Origin: Portibacter marinus
Lineage (GTDB): Bacteria > Bacteroidota > Bacteroidia > Chitinophagales > Saprospiraceae
NCBI RefSeq assembly: GCF_021533195.1
Contig: NZ_JAJNKB010000010.1
Coordinates: forward strand, 62,001-126,000
Reading direction: 5' to 3'
Length of the DNA: 64,000 nt
In this document: piece by piece, positions 25,664 to 35,835 of the stretch
Layout: the number at the start of each line of letters is the position of its first letter
Numbering within the stretch: the stretch's first letter is position 1
Translations under genes and position numbers: made by a program
The notes under the pieces: generated by a model
What the model was told of the DNA's origin: nothing
Database searches by the model: none
The model's input: the letters and a program-made list of their open reading frames with translations, nothing else

Positions 25664-26568
25664 TTACAAAATTTAAGCGGAAAATCGCCGAATTTATGGC
25701 AGCGGAAAGCTCCCAACACTTTCTAATTAAAAATTGGGATTCAATTAACGATATTTCTGTATTGGAAAAAATTTTTAGTACTGAATTCTTTTATAGAGAA
25801 ATGGAACCTGTCCAACCTAATTTAAGTCACTATAATAAGGTTTTACTAATTGCGCCACATCAAGATGATGAAAGTATCGGATGTGGAGGCCTTCTCCATA
25901 AATTAAAGAGACTAAATGCTGCCGTAACGATATTATACACAACGGATGGTGCACAAGATAATTTAGGAGTTTCAGCAAAGGAATCAGTTGAGGTAAGAAA
26001 TCGTGAATTATCAGAAGCCCTTAAGGGGCTGAAGGTACGAATTGAGAAATTAGATATTTCTAATCTTGAACCTAAATTGTCGTTACATCACATTAAGTCA
26101 TTGACTGATTTGATACAGACTTTACAGCCCGATTTGATACTGCTTCCCTGGTTTTTAGACATTCCTGTAAAGCACAGACTAACCAACCATATGCTATTGC
26201 TTTCAGATTCAATTATTTCTATAAGTGACCATTGCGAAATCTGGGGATACCAGGTCCATAACCACCTATATCCTAATATTGTGATTGACATTACAGACCA
26301 TGTAGATGACAAGTCCAGAATGATCGATTGCTTTAAGTCCCAAAATGTAAACTTTAAAGATTATAGGCATCTTACTATCGGTTTAAACGCCTACAATAGT
26401 AAATTTCTAAAGCGAGCAAATTACGCTGAGTTGTTTTTTGGAATGGACGCCCAAGGCTACTTATCTATAGTAAAAAAGTTTTACAGCGAGCATTTAAAGG
26501 AAATCTATCGAGGAGATCAACAGTATATACAGAATGTGATTTCTTTAGAAAAAGAAATTGATGAATGA
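25648..26568 (+). CDS. PIG-L family deacetylase
   Basis: A 306-residue zinc-dependent N-deacetylase fold. The metal/catalytic motif is LLIAPHQDDESIGCGG with His71, Asp73 and Asp74 (the family consensus is AHPDDE), followed by VTILYTTDGAQDNLG and VRNRELSEAL; a downstream HRLTNHMLL could give the third ligand. It may remove an N-acetyl from a hexosamine or nonulosonate in the lipid-linked unit. The start is GTG 25648 inside the sulfotransferase gene; the stop overlaps the second Wzx by 4 bp. Confidence 0.87.
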   Translation: MVKKIVTKFKRKIAEFMAAESSQHFLIKNWDSINDISVLEKIFSTEFFYREMEPVQPNLSHYNKVLLIAPHQDDESIGCGGLLHKLKRLNAAVTILYTTDGAQDNLGVSAKESVEVRNRELSEALKGLKVRIEKLDISNLEPKLSLHHIKSLTDLIQTLQPDLILLPWFLDIPVKHRLTNHMLLLSDSIISISDHCEIWGYQVHNHLYPNIVIDITDHVDDKSRMIDCFKSQNVNFKDYRHLTIGLNAYNSKFLKRANYAELFFGMDAQGYLSIVKKFYSEHLKEIYRGDQQYIQNVISLEKEIDE

Positions 26569-28052
26569 AAGGTGGAGCCATTTCAGCTCGATATATCTTT
26601 ATATCCAATATTCTTTCGAAAATTGTCCTATTTTTTGGAAGCATAATTTTAGCAAGGGTTTTATCCGTAGAAGACTTTGGTTATCTACTAACCTTAAATA
26701 TACTTTTTGGCTTCATTAATTTATTTTCCATAAGTGGATATGAGTTTTACTTCATACAAAACAAGGACTACCAAGGTGACCAAGAAATGGTGTTGCTGAG
26801 ACAGGTTTTTAATCTACGTATCATCCAATCAATTCTGCTGTTTATCATAACCAATGGAATTGCCTTCTATATATGGATTTACAACGATCCCGTTCTGGCG
26901 AAACTCTTATCTATATCTTCTTTTCTGTTTTTGATTGCCCTTATTTCTAAACCTGAAGAAGCTCAATTATCCAAATCACTGGATTTTAAAAGAATTTCTA
27001 TTTCGAGATTTGCAAGAGACGTAGGAGCCGCACTTTCAAAAATAGGTTTTGCTTTTGCAGGTTTAGGCCCACTTACTTTTAGTTATGGAAATTTAGTAGG
27101 CAATACTGTTTATTCTTTGATGATAAAGGCAAAACATAATTTATCATTATTGAGAAAAACAACATTTGCCGATAAGGTAGAAGAATACAGTAAGATTAGA
27201 AAGTTTGGTTTCAACTTATTCCTCAATACATCAGGCTCCTATTTTACGAAACAAGTAGATAAATTTTTCGTCGCATCTTACTTTGATAAAAACGTTCAAG
27301 GTAATTACCAATTCGCTAATAATTACGCTTCCTATACTTTTAATGCTGTTATTGCTCCTCAGACCAGTATGGTGCTGTCACTTATGGCTAAGAATAGAGA
27401 GCATACTCAATATTTACTAAAACTCTTTAAATATTATGGGGTGGTCGCTATTTTTCTCCTATGTCCTGTAATCCTATATGTCATAATATTTGCCAAGCAA
27501 CTCATTCCTCTTGTATTTGGAAGTAAGTGGGAAGGAGCGGTTTTTTTGTTTCAGATTTTCTCTATTTATTATCTACTCAAGGTTGTACTGTATCCCACGA
27601 ATGGAATCCTTACTTCAATGGGTAGACCTGATATCAAAGCCAGAATAACCATAATTTCATTTGTTATCACTATACCGATATTAATATATGTTTCCTTTAT
27701 GGGTTATCAAATAGCTACCTATGCAATTATTTTTGTAACAATTTCAACCATTTCAGATGGTCTGTGTGCATATAGAGGATTTCAACTGATGCAAGCTTCT
27801 TATTTTCGATTTTTAGGTGATAGACTTGTCCTTTTTTCTCGTCACATTGCACTAATAGTGGTTCTTACATTAATACTGACAGTATGCACTATTAATTATC
27901 TCAGTTTGATACTTGGCTTGTTAGCTACCGTGATTTCAACCTATTTAATACTATTTTTTAATTATGAAGCTTTTAGTATTTCACTCCAAACATTTATTAA
28001 GGAAAAGCGGATACTAAGGCTATTAGACTTAATTTTCTTACAAAAAACTTAA
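26565..28052 (+). CDS. Wzx/WzxC-type flippase (second copy)
   Basis: A 495-residue membrane protein with 12 or more hydrophobic segments. The N-terminus SARYIFISNILSKIVLFFGS, then ARVLSVEDFGYLL and a central FNLFLNTSGSYFTKQVDKFFVASYF, are typical of the WzxC/MATE-like exporter subgroup. It would translocate a lipid-linked glycan unit. Two divergent flippases in one operon suggest either two different units or a composite locus built from two donor clusters. It closes the neu block. Confidence 0.88.
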   Translation: MKGGAISARYIFISNILSKIVLFFGSIILARVLSVEDFGYLLTLNILFGFINLFSISGYEFYFIQNKDYQGDQEMVLLRQVFNLRIIQSILLFIITNGIAFYIWIYNDPVLAKLLSISSFLFLIALISKPEEAQLSKSLDFKRISISRFARDVGAALSKIGFAFAGLGPLTFSYGNLVGNTVYSLMIKAKHNLSLLRKTTFADKVEEYSKIRKFGFNLFLNTSGSYFTKQVDKFFVASYFDKNVQGNYQFANNYASYTFNAVIAPQTSMVLSLMAKNREHTQYLLKLFKYYGVVAIFLLCPVILYVIIFAKQLIPLVFGSKWEGAVFLFQIFSIYYLLKVVLYPTNGILTSMGRPDIKARITIISFVITIPILIYVSFMGYQIATYAIIFVTISTISDGLCAYRGFQLMQASYFRFLGDRLVLFSRHIALIVVLTLILTVCTINYLSLILGLLATVISTYLILFFNYEAFSISLQTFIKEKRILRLLDLIFLQKT

Positions 28053-28064
28053 TGAATCAAGTAT

Positions 28065-29126
28065 ATGAATAAATTATTGGTAACAGGTTCTTCTGGTTTG
28101 ATTGGCTCAGAAGTGGTAAGACATTTTAACCAGATTGGTTGGAAAATCTATGGTGTAGATAACAATATGAGGGCAGATTTTTTCGGCCCTAAGGGAGATA
28201 CCAGATGGAATCAAAATCAGTTATTAAAGAATTGTGATAACTTTGAACATATCGAATTGGATATAAGAAACAGAGCAGGAGTTCTCAAGCTTTTTGAAGA
28301 GCTTAGACCTACTCACATCGTCCATACAGCTGCCCAACCATCGCACGATTTAGCGGCTTCCAGACCTTTTGATGATTTTGATGTCAATGCTGTGGGTACC
28401 CTAAATTTACTGGAGGCATGCAGACAATTCTGTGGAGATTCACCATTTGCTCATATGAGCACCAACAAAGTTTATGGAGATGCGCCTAATTCATTGAACT
28501 TGGTTGAAAAAGAGTCCAGATGGGAATATGGGGATAAAGAATACTTTGATGGTATCAAAGAAAGTTTTACGATAGATCAATCAAAACATTCCCTGTTTGG
28601 CGCTTCAAAAGTAGCCGCTGACATAATGGTCCAGGAATATGGGAGGTATTTTAACTTACCTACATGTGCTTTACGTGGAGGTTGTCTAACCGGACCTAAT
28701 CATTCCGGAGTAGAATTACATGGATTTTTAAGTTATTTGATTAAAACGAATATAGTGGAAGGCGAGTATACCATCTTTGGCTACAAAGGCAAACAGGTAA
28801 GAGACAATATTCATTCCTATGATGTTGCAAAATTTATAGAAGCATTCTTTAATAACCCTGGATATGGTGAAGTCTACAACATTGGTGGAGGAAGAGCTAA
28901 TTCAACCTCTATATTAGAAGCATTTGATCGGGTCGAAGGGATTACAGGTAAGAAAATGAAGTATTCCTACAGCGAAAAAAACAGAGAAGGAGATCACATT
29001 TGCTACATATCAGATTTGTCCAAAATGAAAGAACACTATCCTGAATGGGATATTACGAAGCCTTTACAATTGGTCTTTGAAGAAATTGTGGACAGCTGGG
29101 AAAGAAGGTTAGCTGTGCATGGGTAA
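28065..29126 (+). CDS. NAD-dependent sugar epimerase, CDP-tyvelose/paratose 2-epimerase-like
   Basis: A 353-residue extended SDR enzyme. [20 protein letters not shown] binds [50 protein letters not shown] and [20 protein letters not shown] match RfbE-type CDP-paratose 2-epimerase relatives, including the GPNHSG signature. The neighbouring genes do not include CDP-glucose synthesis enzymes, so the actual substrate may be another NDP-sugar. It precedes a GT4 gene by an 8-bp overlap. Confidence 0.85.
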   Translation: MNKLLVTGSSGLIGSEVVRHFNQIGWKIYGVDNNMRADFFGPKGDTRWNQNQLLKNCDNFEHIELDIRNRAGVLKLFEELRPTHIVHTAAQPSHDLAASRPFDDFDVNAVGTLNLLEACRQFCGDSPFAHMSTNKVYGDAPNSLNLVEKESRWEYGDKEYFDGIKESFTIDQSKHSLFGASKVAADIMVQEYGRYFNLPTCALRGGCLTGPNHSGVELHGFLSYLIKTNIVEGEYTIFGYKGKQVRDNIHSYDVAKFIEAFFNNPGYGEVYNIGGGRANSTSILEAFDRVEGITGKKMKYSYSEKNREGDHICYISDLSKMKEHYPEWDITKPLQLVFEEIVDSWERRLAVHG

Positions 29127-30258
29127 ATTGTTAATTGTCAGTTGGACTGTTCACCCTTGGCCCACAGGCTCCTCAGTGATCATCAATAATATAGCTTCTC
29201 AGTTCAAAAGAGAAGAGTTAATAATTCTTGGAGAGAAACCTCCGGCCAAACTAAAACACACTTGGCCAGATGACTATCCAGAGATAAAATATTTTGATGC
29301 AGAAATCAGTATATATGGTCGTGGTCAAAAATATCTTCAATGGTTCAAAATCAATAGACTTGTAAAAGTTATAAAACGCATCATAGAGAGCGAAGATGTA
29401 GATAAAGTCTTGTGCGTTTACCCCAATGACTTCTTTCTATATGCATCCTACAAGGTTAGCAAGCAAAAGCAAATTCCTTTTTACACTTGGTTTCACAATA
29501 CTTATTATGACAATGAAACCGGATTAAAAAAAATATTGGCTGGATGGTTACAACCTAAGGTTTTTCAACAATCAGAGAGAGTGATGGTGATGAGTGATGG
29601 CATGAAGCAGTTTTATGACAAGCAATATCCGCAATTGGAGAGCCATACATTGCGTCATGGATTTCCTCTTCCTCCACCTCCTAAAAATACATATTCCAGT
29701 AATTCCGATAAAACAACTTTTGTGTTTACAGGGTCATTAAACGAATCTTGCAGAGATGCTTCAGTGCGGTTAATGAAAGCCTTGATTAAATCACCTACAA
29801 ATGAAATTCATATTTATTCAGGAAACCCTAAAGCAAGATTTTCAGATTTAGGTATTTTAGGTGAAAATGTTATCTATCACGGATTCATTGAATTAGATCG
29901 GTTGTATGGCCAGTTACCCAAATATGACATCATGCTTTTACCGCATGGGTTTGACGGTGAAAGAACCACAGTTGAGTATGAAACCATATTTCCGACCCGA
30001 ACCATACCCTTGTTAAGGAGTGGGAAACCTATATTAGCCCATAGTCCGAAGGATGTATTCTTGACAAGCTTCTTAAATGAAAATGAATGCGCATTAAATG
30101 TAACTGTCAAGTCAGAGGCTGAAATATTAGATGCCGTGGAAAAGTTGCGAACGGATAAAATGTATGTTGATGAATTAGTTTCCAATGCACTTAAAACCAG
30201 TGAAATGTTTGAAATAGATCGAATTGCTTCAAGGCTTAAAATTTTAATTGACTTTTGA
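29119..30258 (+). CDS. Glycosyltransferase family 4
   Basis: A 379-residue GT-B enzyme: N-terminal [38 protein letters not shown] at the domain hinge, a donor domain beginning [17 protein letters not shown] and a variant donor motif [20 protein letters not shown], then [16 protein letters not shown] in place of the canonical EX7E stretch. It may use the sugar made by the epimerase directly upstream. Its stop overlaps the Wzy start as TTGA. Donor unknown. Confidence 0.83.
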   Translation: MGKLLIVSWTVHPWPTGSSVIINNIASQFKREELIILGEKPPAKLKHTWPDDYPEIKYFDAEISIYGRGQKYLQWFKINRLVKVIKRIIESEDVDKVLCVYPNDFFLYASYKVSKQKQIPFYTWFHNTYYDNETGLKKILAGWLQPKVFQQSERVMVMSDGMKQFYDKQYPQLESHTLRHGFPLPPPPKNTYSSNSDKTTFVFTGSLNESCRDASVRLMKALIKSPTNEIHIYSGNPKARFSDLGILGENVIYHGFIELDRLYGQLPKYDIMLLPHGFDGERTTVEYETIFPTRTIPLLRSGKPILAHSPKDVFLTSFLNENECALNVTVKSEAEILDAVEKLRTDKMYVDELVSNALKTSEMFEIDRIASRLKILIDF

Positions 30259-31526
30259 GTATTTCGTACCATACCATCATTAAATGGTGCTTTGTCGCAT
30301 TGTCAATCATTTTCCTATGCAATCTAAATGGCGTTTTGAAAATGGCATTTGGAATCAATGCGCCACTTTCGCCATTAATTTTAGTCTTTTCCTTTATTAT
30401 CATTTCTTTGGGCGTATTCAACCTCAATGTTTCAATAAAAGACAACTACCTTATTGCTATTGTCTTATTTTTCTTATCATACTTAATAATAGGCTTCGCC
30501 TTTCTTCTTATCGATGATAGTTATTTACATCCAAAAACATCGTTAATAAAAATATACAGATCTTATATTTCGTCAATTATAATTATTGTAGCGTCTTTTA
30601 TAGCAACAAAATCTCTTATGCAAGCTGGAAAGCTCAGCTTTCTATTCAAGCTTTTACTATACACTTCACTTGTTTCAATTTTATTTATAATCATAGGAAA
30701 GGAGTTAGGTGTATATGATTACTTTCAATTTAGTCCTGTTGATTTTGATTCAAATAGAGATACAGGGTTATTTGGAAACCCCAATGAAACAGGAGCATTC
30801 TCAGTTTACTTTCTAGTAATAGTTTTATCTTGTTATAGTTATTTTTCTAAATACAATATATTGCTTATTCCTCTCATAGGATTAGCATTTTACGCCTGCT
30901 TTTCTACTTTTTCAAGAGCTTCAATTATCACGATTATACTCATTTTTGTATTCTATTTAATTTATCAATTAAAGAACATATCAAAGATTAATCTCGAACA
31001 TTTACCAAAGATTTCGCTATTCATCGTCTTTATTGCACTAGGAATCTTTTTAGTGTCAAAAAGAGTAGGCAATATGGTAGAAAACTTAAGTTATGGTCAG
31101 AGAACGAGGGTGATTCAAACTGTGAGTCTCTTGGAGGGCCAGATTAATAGAAAGACAACTTCTCACCGAAGTGATGTTTATGCTTTTGCTATCAATGAAA
31201 TTTTAAAAAGACCTTTATATGGATATGGAATTGGATCATTTCATAGATTAAAATATCTGCCTGGAAATCGAAAATACGGAGTACATAATACGCATCTACT
31301 TATTTATGGCGAAAGTGGAGTATTGCCCTTTCTCATTTTTATTTTGCTTTTTATTTCCTTGGGTTTAAAGGCCTTGTTTCATTCAAATTCAGCATTGGGT
31401 TTCTTTATTCTCGGTGTTTGCGTTGTGTATTTTGTCAATGTAGCTGGTACTGGACACAATGCCTTGGATGATAGAATATCAAATCTATTAATAGGAGTTT
31501 CACTCGCCTTTATTAAATTTAGATAA
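30255..31526 (+). CDS. Wzy-type O-antigen polymerase / O-antigen ligase family
   Basis: A 423-residue inner-membrane protein with about 10-12 hydrophobic segments and a long periplasmic loop containing the family motif region GNPNETGAFSVYFL, FSTFSRASIITI and, after the loop, RPLYGYGIGSFHRL with HNTHLLIYGESGVLPFL. The pattern fits the Wzy_C/O-antigen ligase superfamily; inside a synthesis locus with Wzx and Wzz, polymerase is more likely than WaaL ligase. TTG 30255 start in TTGA overlap. It is the only polymerase-like protein I find in the window, against two flippases. Confidence 0.87.
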   Translation: MSISYHTIIKWCFVALSIIFLCNLNGVLKMAFGINAPLSPLILVFSFIIISLGVFNLNVSIKDNYLIAIVLFFLSYLIIGFAFLLIDDSYLHPKTSLIKIYRSYISSIIIIVASFIATKSLMQAGKLSFLFKLLLYTSLVSILFIIIGKELGVYDYFQFSPVDFDSNRDTGLFGNPNETGAFSVYFLVIVLSCYSYFSKYNILLIPLIGLAFYACFSTFSRASIITIILIFVFYLIYQLKNISKINLEHLPKISLFIVFIALGIFLVSKRVGNMVENLSYGQRTRVIQTVSLLEGQINRKTTSHRSDVYAFAINEILKRPLYGYGIGSFHRLKYLPGNRKYGVHNTHLLIYGESGVLPFLIFILLFISLGLKALFHSNSALGFFILGVCVVYFVNVAGTGHNALDDRISNLLIGVSLAFIKFR

Positions 31527-31532
31527 GATCAT

Positions 31533-33416
31533 ATGTGTGGAATCGCAGGATTTATAGATTACAGTTCAAGTGTAAGTGACGAAGATTTAGTTAGAATGAC
31601 AGATTCTATTATTCACAGAGGTCCTGACAGTGCTGGATATAAAGTTTTTAACACATCTTTAGCTAAAGTTGGGTTGGGTCATCGCAGATTATCTATTATT
31701 GATATTTCCTCATCGGGAAGTCAACCAATGACAAAACATGGTTTAACAATAGTATACAATGGAGAAGTTTACAACTATAAGGAAATAAAGATAAAGCTAT
31801 TAAAAGCTAACTATAAATTCACTTCCACTTCTGATACCGAAGTCATTCTATCAGCATATGATTATTGGGGAGAAAATTGCGTTAAAAAGTTCACAGGAAT
31901 GTTTGCTTTTGCGATTTATGATCAAACAAAAGATCAGATATTTTTATGTAGGGATAGACCAGGTGCTAAGCCTCTATTTCTTTATAGAAAAGATAACATA
32001 ATCATGTTTTCTTCTGAATTAAAAGCCTTTCATAAATGTCAAGCATTCTATAAAAGTATAAACAAAGACGCTGTAAACCTATATTTTCAATACGGATTCG
32101 TTCCCAGTCCTATTACTATTTTTAATCATTGCACAAAGGTCAAACCTGGTTCTTATCTGATTATAAATCTAAAAAGTAGGGCAGTAAAAGAACACAGGTA
32201 TTGGGATCCGAATAAATATGTTACAAATGAAGGCTTAGCCTATAGTGAAAAACAACTACTTCCTTTGATAGAAGAAAAATTAGTAAAGGCTATCAATTAT
32301 AGAATGGTAGCTGATGTACCTGTTGGGGTGTTTTTGAGTGGTGGTTATGATAGTTCTTTAGTTACTGCCGTTTTACAAAGTGATCGCACTGAAAAGATAA
32401 AAACTTTTACTATTGGATTCCAGGACAAACGTTACGATGAATCCTCATACGCCAGGAAAGTGGCTGAATATTTAGGAACAGATCATTCGTCATACATTTG
32501 CTCAAAAAAGGATACTATTGAACTAATTCCTAAAATGGCCTCTATCTTTGATGAACCATTTGCAGATAGTTCAGCGATTCCTACTTTGCTTGTAAGCAAA
32601 TTAACATCTAAACATGTCAAAGTTGCAATTTCGGCTGACGGAGGAGACGAATTATTCGCGGGTTATAAAAGAAACACTCGATTTTTAGAGATTAGCAATT
32701 CACTTAATAGAATTCCTGGCAAACTTAAAAATTTATTAGCTCACTTGATTTCCGGTAGTCAGTCTTTAGGATTATATCCGGATGATCTGAATAGAAAACT
32801 GGAAAAAAGTAAAAATTTGCTTATCGATATTAGTCTCGCTAATATTTTCAACGAATATTCAAAAAACTTAACGGCTTCAGAAGCAAATTTCATTTCCAAT
32901 CATAAAGTAAAATATGATCCTCAATTGGTCCTAGGAGATCCTATTGAGTCGGATGATAACTTAAATAAAATGTTGAGTGTTGACTATCAATCTACTTTGA
33001 CAAATGATATGCTGGTAAAAGTAGACAGGTCTACAATGCACTACAGCCTGGAAGGAAGAGAACCATTGTTAGATCATGAGTTATATGAATTCGTTTCCTC
33101 AATACCCTCTGATCTTAAAATGAAAAATGGCACACTTAAGTATCTGCTGAAAGAAATAACGCATAAGTATATTCCCAAAGAAATCATGGATCGCCCTAAA
33201 AAAGGTTTTGGTATACCCTTAAATAGTTGGTTAAAAGATGATTTAAATGACATGGTGCATGATTATCTTAATACTAAGGCAATTGATAAGTTTGATATTC
33301 TTGATAGCAAAGAAGTACTAAGTAAAGTGAGGTTTCAAGAAAAGTATGGAAAAGAAAGAAACAATATCATCTGGTCAACTTTAATGTTTCAAATGTGGTG
33401 TGAAAAATGGCTTTGA
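31533..33416 (+). CDS. asnB: Asparagine synthase (glutamine-hydrolysing) family, probable glycan amidotransferase
   Basis: A 627-residue two-domain enzyme. MCGIAGF places Cys2 as the N-terminal nucleophile; HRGPDSAGY, GLGHRRLSIID and VYNGEVYNY complete the glutaminase domain. The synthetase half has GVFLSGGYDSSLV (pyrophosphate loop), SADGGDELFAGY and LPKKGFGIPL-like RPKKGFGIPL. In polysaccharide loci such proteins convert uronic acids to uronamides, which would fit the uronate pathway encoded here; free asparagine synthesis cannot be excluded. It overlaps the acyltransferase downstream by 10 bp. Confidence 0.92.
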   Translation: MCGIAGFIDYSSSVSDEDLVRMTDSIIHRGPDSAGYKVFNTSLAKVGLGHRRLSIIDISSSGSQPMTKHGLTIVYNGEVYNYKEIKIKLLKANYKFTSTSDTEVILSAYDYWGENCVKKFTGMFAFAIYDQTKDQIFLCRDRPGAKPLFLYRKDNIIMFSSELKAFHKCQAFYKSINKDAVNLYFQYGFVPSPITIFNHCTKVKPGSYLIINLKSRAVKEHRYWDPNKYVTNEGLAYSEKQLLPLIEEKLVKAINYRMVADVPVGVFLSGGYDSSLVTAVLQSDRTEKIKTFTIGFQDKRYDESSYARKVAEYLGTDHSSYICSKKDTIELIPKMASIFDEPFADSSAIPTLLVSKLTSKHVKVAISADGGDELFAGYKRNTRFLEISNSLNRIPGKLKNLLAHLISGSQSLGLYPDDLNRKLEKSKNLLIDISLANIFNEYSKNLTASEANFISNHKVKYDPQLVLGDPIESDDNLNKMLSVDYQSTLTNDMLVKVDRSTMHYSLEGREPLLDHELYEFVSSIPSDLKMKNGTLKYLLKEITHKYIPKEIMDRPKKGFGIPLNSWLKDDLNDMVHDYLNTKAIDKFDILDSKEVLSKVRFQEKYGKERNNIIWSTLMFQMWCEKWL

Positions 33417-33964
33417 TATCGAAAATTTTTAAACATTTAAGATTAAATATTACTAAGTATTTTATTCTGGCTACAAAAGGAACAATAGGATATGCAAAAT
33501 ACTTAGGAGTAAATGTAGGTAAAGACTGCAGAATTTATATTACTCGATTTGGGTCTGAACCATTCCTGATTTCAATAGGGGAACGAGTAACCATAACTGC
33601 AGGTGTTCGATTATTAACTCATAATGGTTCTACTTGGTTAATAAGAGATGAAAAGGGAAGAAGGTTTGACTACAAACCAATAAGTATTGGAAACAATGTT
33701 TTTATTGGTAATAATTCCATCATCATGCCGGGTGTCATTATAGAAGACAATGTGATTGTAGCGGCTGGTTCCGTTGTGACAAAATCAATACCTAAAGGAT
33801 ATATCGTTGGTGGTAATCCCGCAAAAAAAATAGGTTTATTTGAAGATTATCACAATAAAGCTTTGGCATCTTATCCTTCAGAAATAGATAAAAATAAACA
33901 TTCCTCTTACAAACAATCAATTTTAGAAATTGTGGATAAAATTCCAAAACCATTCTTAAAGTAA
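33407..33964 (+). CDS. Hexapeptide-repeat acyltransferase (CatB/maltose acetyltransferase-like)
   Basis: A 185-residue left-handed beta-helix protein. LGVNVGKDCRIYITRFGSEP, ISIGERVTITAGVRLLTHNG with the catalytic-type His, ISIGNNVFIGNNSIIMPGVI, DNVIVAAGSVVTKSIPKGYI and GGNPAKKIG are all family features. It probably O-acetylates a sugar using acetyl-CoA. It lies between asnB and a GT4 gene. The sugar acceptor cannot be predicted. Confidence 0.87.
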   Translation: MALISKIFKHLRLNITKYFILATKGTIGYAKYLGVNVGKDCRIYITRFGSEPFLISIGERVTITAGVRLLTHNGSTWLIRDEKGRRFDYKPISIGNNVFIGNNSIIMPGVIIEDNVIVAAGSVVTKSIPKGYIVGGNPAKKIGLFEDYHNKALASYPSEIDKNKHSSYKQSILEIVDKIPKPFLK

Positions 33965-33968
33965 TCCT

Positions 33969-35060
33969 TTGAAAATTTTATTGCTCATTGATAGTCTTGG
34001 GCCTGGTGGTGCGCAAAACCAACTTGTTCTGTTAGCCAAAACATTGAAAGCGAAAGGACACCTCGTCCATGTCTTCTATTATCACGATATTAATTTCTTT
34101 AAGGATCGCCTATCAGAAGGTGATATTAAAGTGTTTTTGTGTCAAAAAAAAAACAAATTAGGCCTAAACGTTATCCATGAATTAAACAAATTGGATAAAA
34201 CATATGGCTATGATGGCATCATATCTTTTTTAGATACCCCAAACTTTTACGCTTCAGTCTTGTCAGCGCTAAAAAAAGAAAGATTAAAAATCGTTGCTTC
34301 ATACAGGAGTAAAACTGAAATTGGAACACTCCCTTTTTTAAAAAAAATACAATACCATTTTATCAACAAAAATTCGACCTATCTGGTCTCCAATAGTATT
34401 CATGAAAGATTAAATTGGGTCAACACTAATCCTGTTCTAGCTAAAAAGTTTTATACCATCTATAACGGAATTGAATTCGATTCAGTAAAGGAAAAGAAGA
34501 GTTATAATAGCATTAAACGAATAATGATGGTTGGCAAATTGAGACCTTTAAAAAATGCTCAGTTAGTTCTTTCCATGCTTGAAAACAATAAGGTAGATGG
34601 CATTGAAATTCATTGGTTCGGCGGAACAGAATTTAACAATGATAAGATGAACTCACATGCTGAAAAATGTAAGAGTAGAGCAAAACGGTTAAAAATTAAA
34701 TGGATCTTTCATCAATCTACTCCTAAGATCAAGGAAAAGTATGCTGACTTTGACCTGCTTTTGCATCCAAGTCTATGGGAAGGACTGCCGAACGTTGTTT
34801 GTGAAGCAATGAGTGCCGGTCTGCCCGTGTTGATTTCCAATATTTTAGATCACCCTCATTTAGTCAATCACCATAAAGATCTTTTGTTCAACCCAGATGA
34901 TGTGTATGATCTGTACCAAAAGCTCAATAACCTACTTGGTTTAAGACCATCACAACTACAAGACATTGGGCTTACATTAAGAGCCCGTGCAAAAAATTTA
35001 TTCAATCCAGATCAAATGTCCAAGAAATATTTAACATTGATTTCAGGTGAAGCTAGTTAA
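33969..35060 (+). CDS. Glycosyltransferase family 4
   Basis: A 363-residue GT-B enzyme with a classic GT4 set: LLLIDSLGPGGAQNQLVLLA at the N-terminus, IYNGIEFDSV at the hinge, IMMVGKLRPLKNAQLVL starting the donor domain and FDLLLHPSLWEGLPNVVCEA with AMSAGLPVLIS as the EX7E motif. TTG 33969 start, 4 bp after the previous stop; its end overlaps the sulfotransferase by 14 bp. The DNA is strongly AT-rich in this part. Donor sugar unknown. Confidence 0.9.
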   Translation: MKILLLIDSLGPGGAQNQLVLLAKTLKAKGHLVHVFYYHDINFFKDRLSEGDIKVFLCQKKNKLGLNVIHELNKLDKTYGYDGIISFLDTPNFYASVLSALKKERLKIVASYRSKTEIGTLPFLKKIQYHFINKNSTYLVSNSIHERLNWVNTNPVLAKKFYTIYNGIEFDSVKEKKSYNSIKRIMMVGKLRPLKNAQLVLSMLENNKVDGIEIHWFGGTEFNNDKMNSHAEKCKSRAKRLKIKWIFHQSTPKIKEKYADFDLLLHPSLWEGLPNVVCEAMSAGLPVLISNILDHPHLVNHHKDLLFNPDDVYDLYQKLNNLLGLRPSQLQDIGLTLRARAKNLFNPDQMSKKYLTLISGEAS

Positions 35061-35835
35061 GCCCCTAGTCTTCATACATGTCGAAAAAGCTGGAGGAATC
35101 ACCTTACACAATATGTTCCACTATCATATTGATGGTTATATCTCCCCAAGTCCCAGATTCGGTCCCTATTTTACCGTCGATACTTTCAATTCTATTAAGA
35201 AATATATTTTTCCCCGGCCCAGCTCAATTGGAGGTCATCGATTACACCCTGAGTATAATTACTTTCCTGATCAATTTCTATTTTCTATCGTAAGAAACCC
35301 CATCGATAGATTGATAAGCCATTACAATTGGCATATATCTAAAAAGAAATATCAAAAAAGCTTTGATGATTTTATCTCTGAACCATATTTTAAAAACTTT
35401 CAAAGCTTTAGATTAACGGGCTCAAGAGATTATCATAAAGCCATTTCCATCATCAATGATAGGTATGGGTTTATTGGCATCTTTGAAGACTACGATTCTT
35501 CCATATCCATTTTATCAAATCAAATTTTCAATGACCCTTCATATCTTAAATATGAAAAAGCAAATGTGACTCCCGGGAGGGAAAAAGCGATCAGCAGAGC
35601 AGATCTGAGTGAAGATTACATTCAGAAAATTACTCAATATAATGCAACGGATATGGCCACTTATCAATATATCAAAGAAGTATTTTACAGCACTTACCAT
35701 AAAACTGGCCTCAGTACAATAAAGGATCACTTGAAATTAAATGAATGGGACCACATCAGGCGAAAGTTGAGCAATAAATATTTAGCGTATTTTCTGCAAC
35801 CATTATACGAAACAAAAGTGAAGCCGGGATATTGA
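35047..35835 (+). CDS. Sulfotransferase family 2-like (second of three)
   Basis: A 262-residue protein with the sulfotransferase family 2/heparan-type arrangement: FIHVEKAGGITLHNMFH as the phosphosulfate loop, GGHRLHPEYNYFPD and FSIVRNPIDRLISHYNWHIS as the 3'-phosphate motif. This family modifies hydroxyls of uronic-acid-containing glycans in eukaryotes, so its presence with ugd and a heparinase-like gene is suggestive. GTG 35047 start within the upstream glycosyltransferase; TTGA overlap with the next gene. Confidence 0.85.
   Translation: MKLVKPLVFIHVEKAGGITLHNMFHYHIDGYISPSPRFGPYFTVDTFNSIKKYIFPRPSSIGGHRLHPEYNYFPDQFLFSIVRNPIDRLISHYNWHISKKKYQKSFDDFISEPYFKNFQSFRLTGSRDYHKAISIINDRYGFIGIFEDYDSSISILSNQIFNDPSYLKYEKANVTPGREKAISRADLSEDYIQKITQYNATDMATYQYIKEVFYSTYHKTGLSTIKDHLKLNEWDHIRRKLSNKYLAYFLQPLYETKVKPGY

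Noticed and set aside
29877-30272. 131-codon open frame antisense to the GT4/Wzy junction
   Set aside because: Overlaps two well-supported plus-strand genes and shows no domain.
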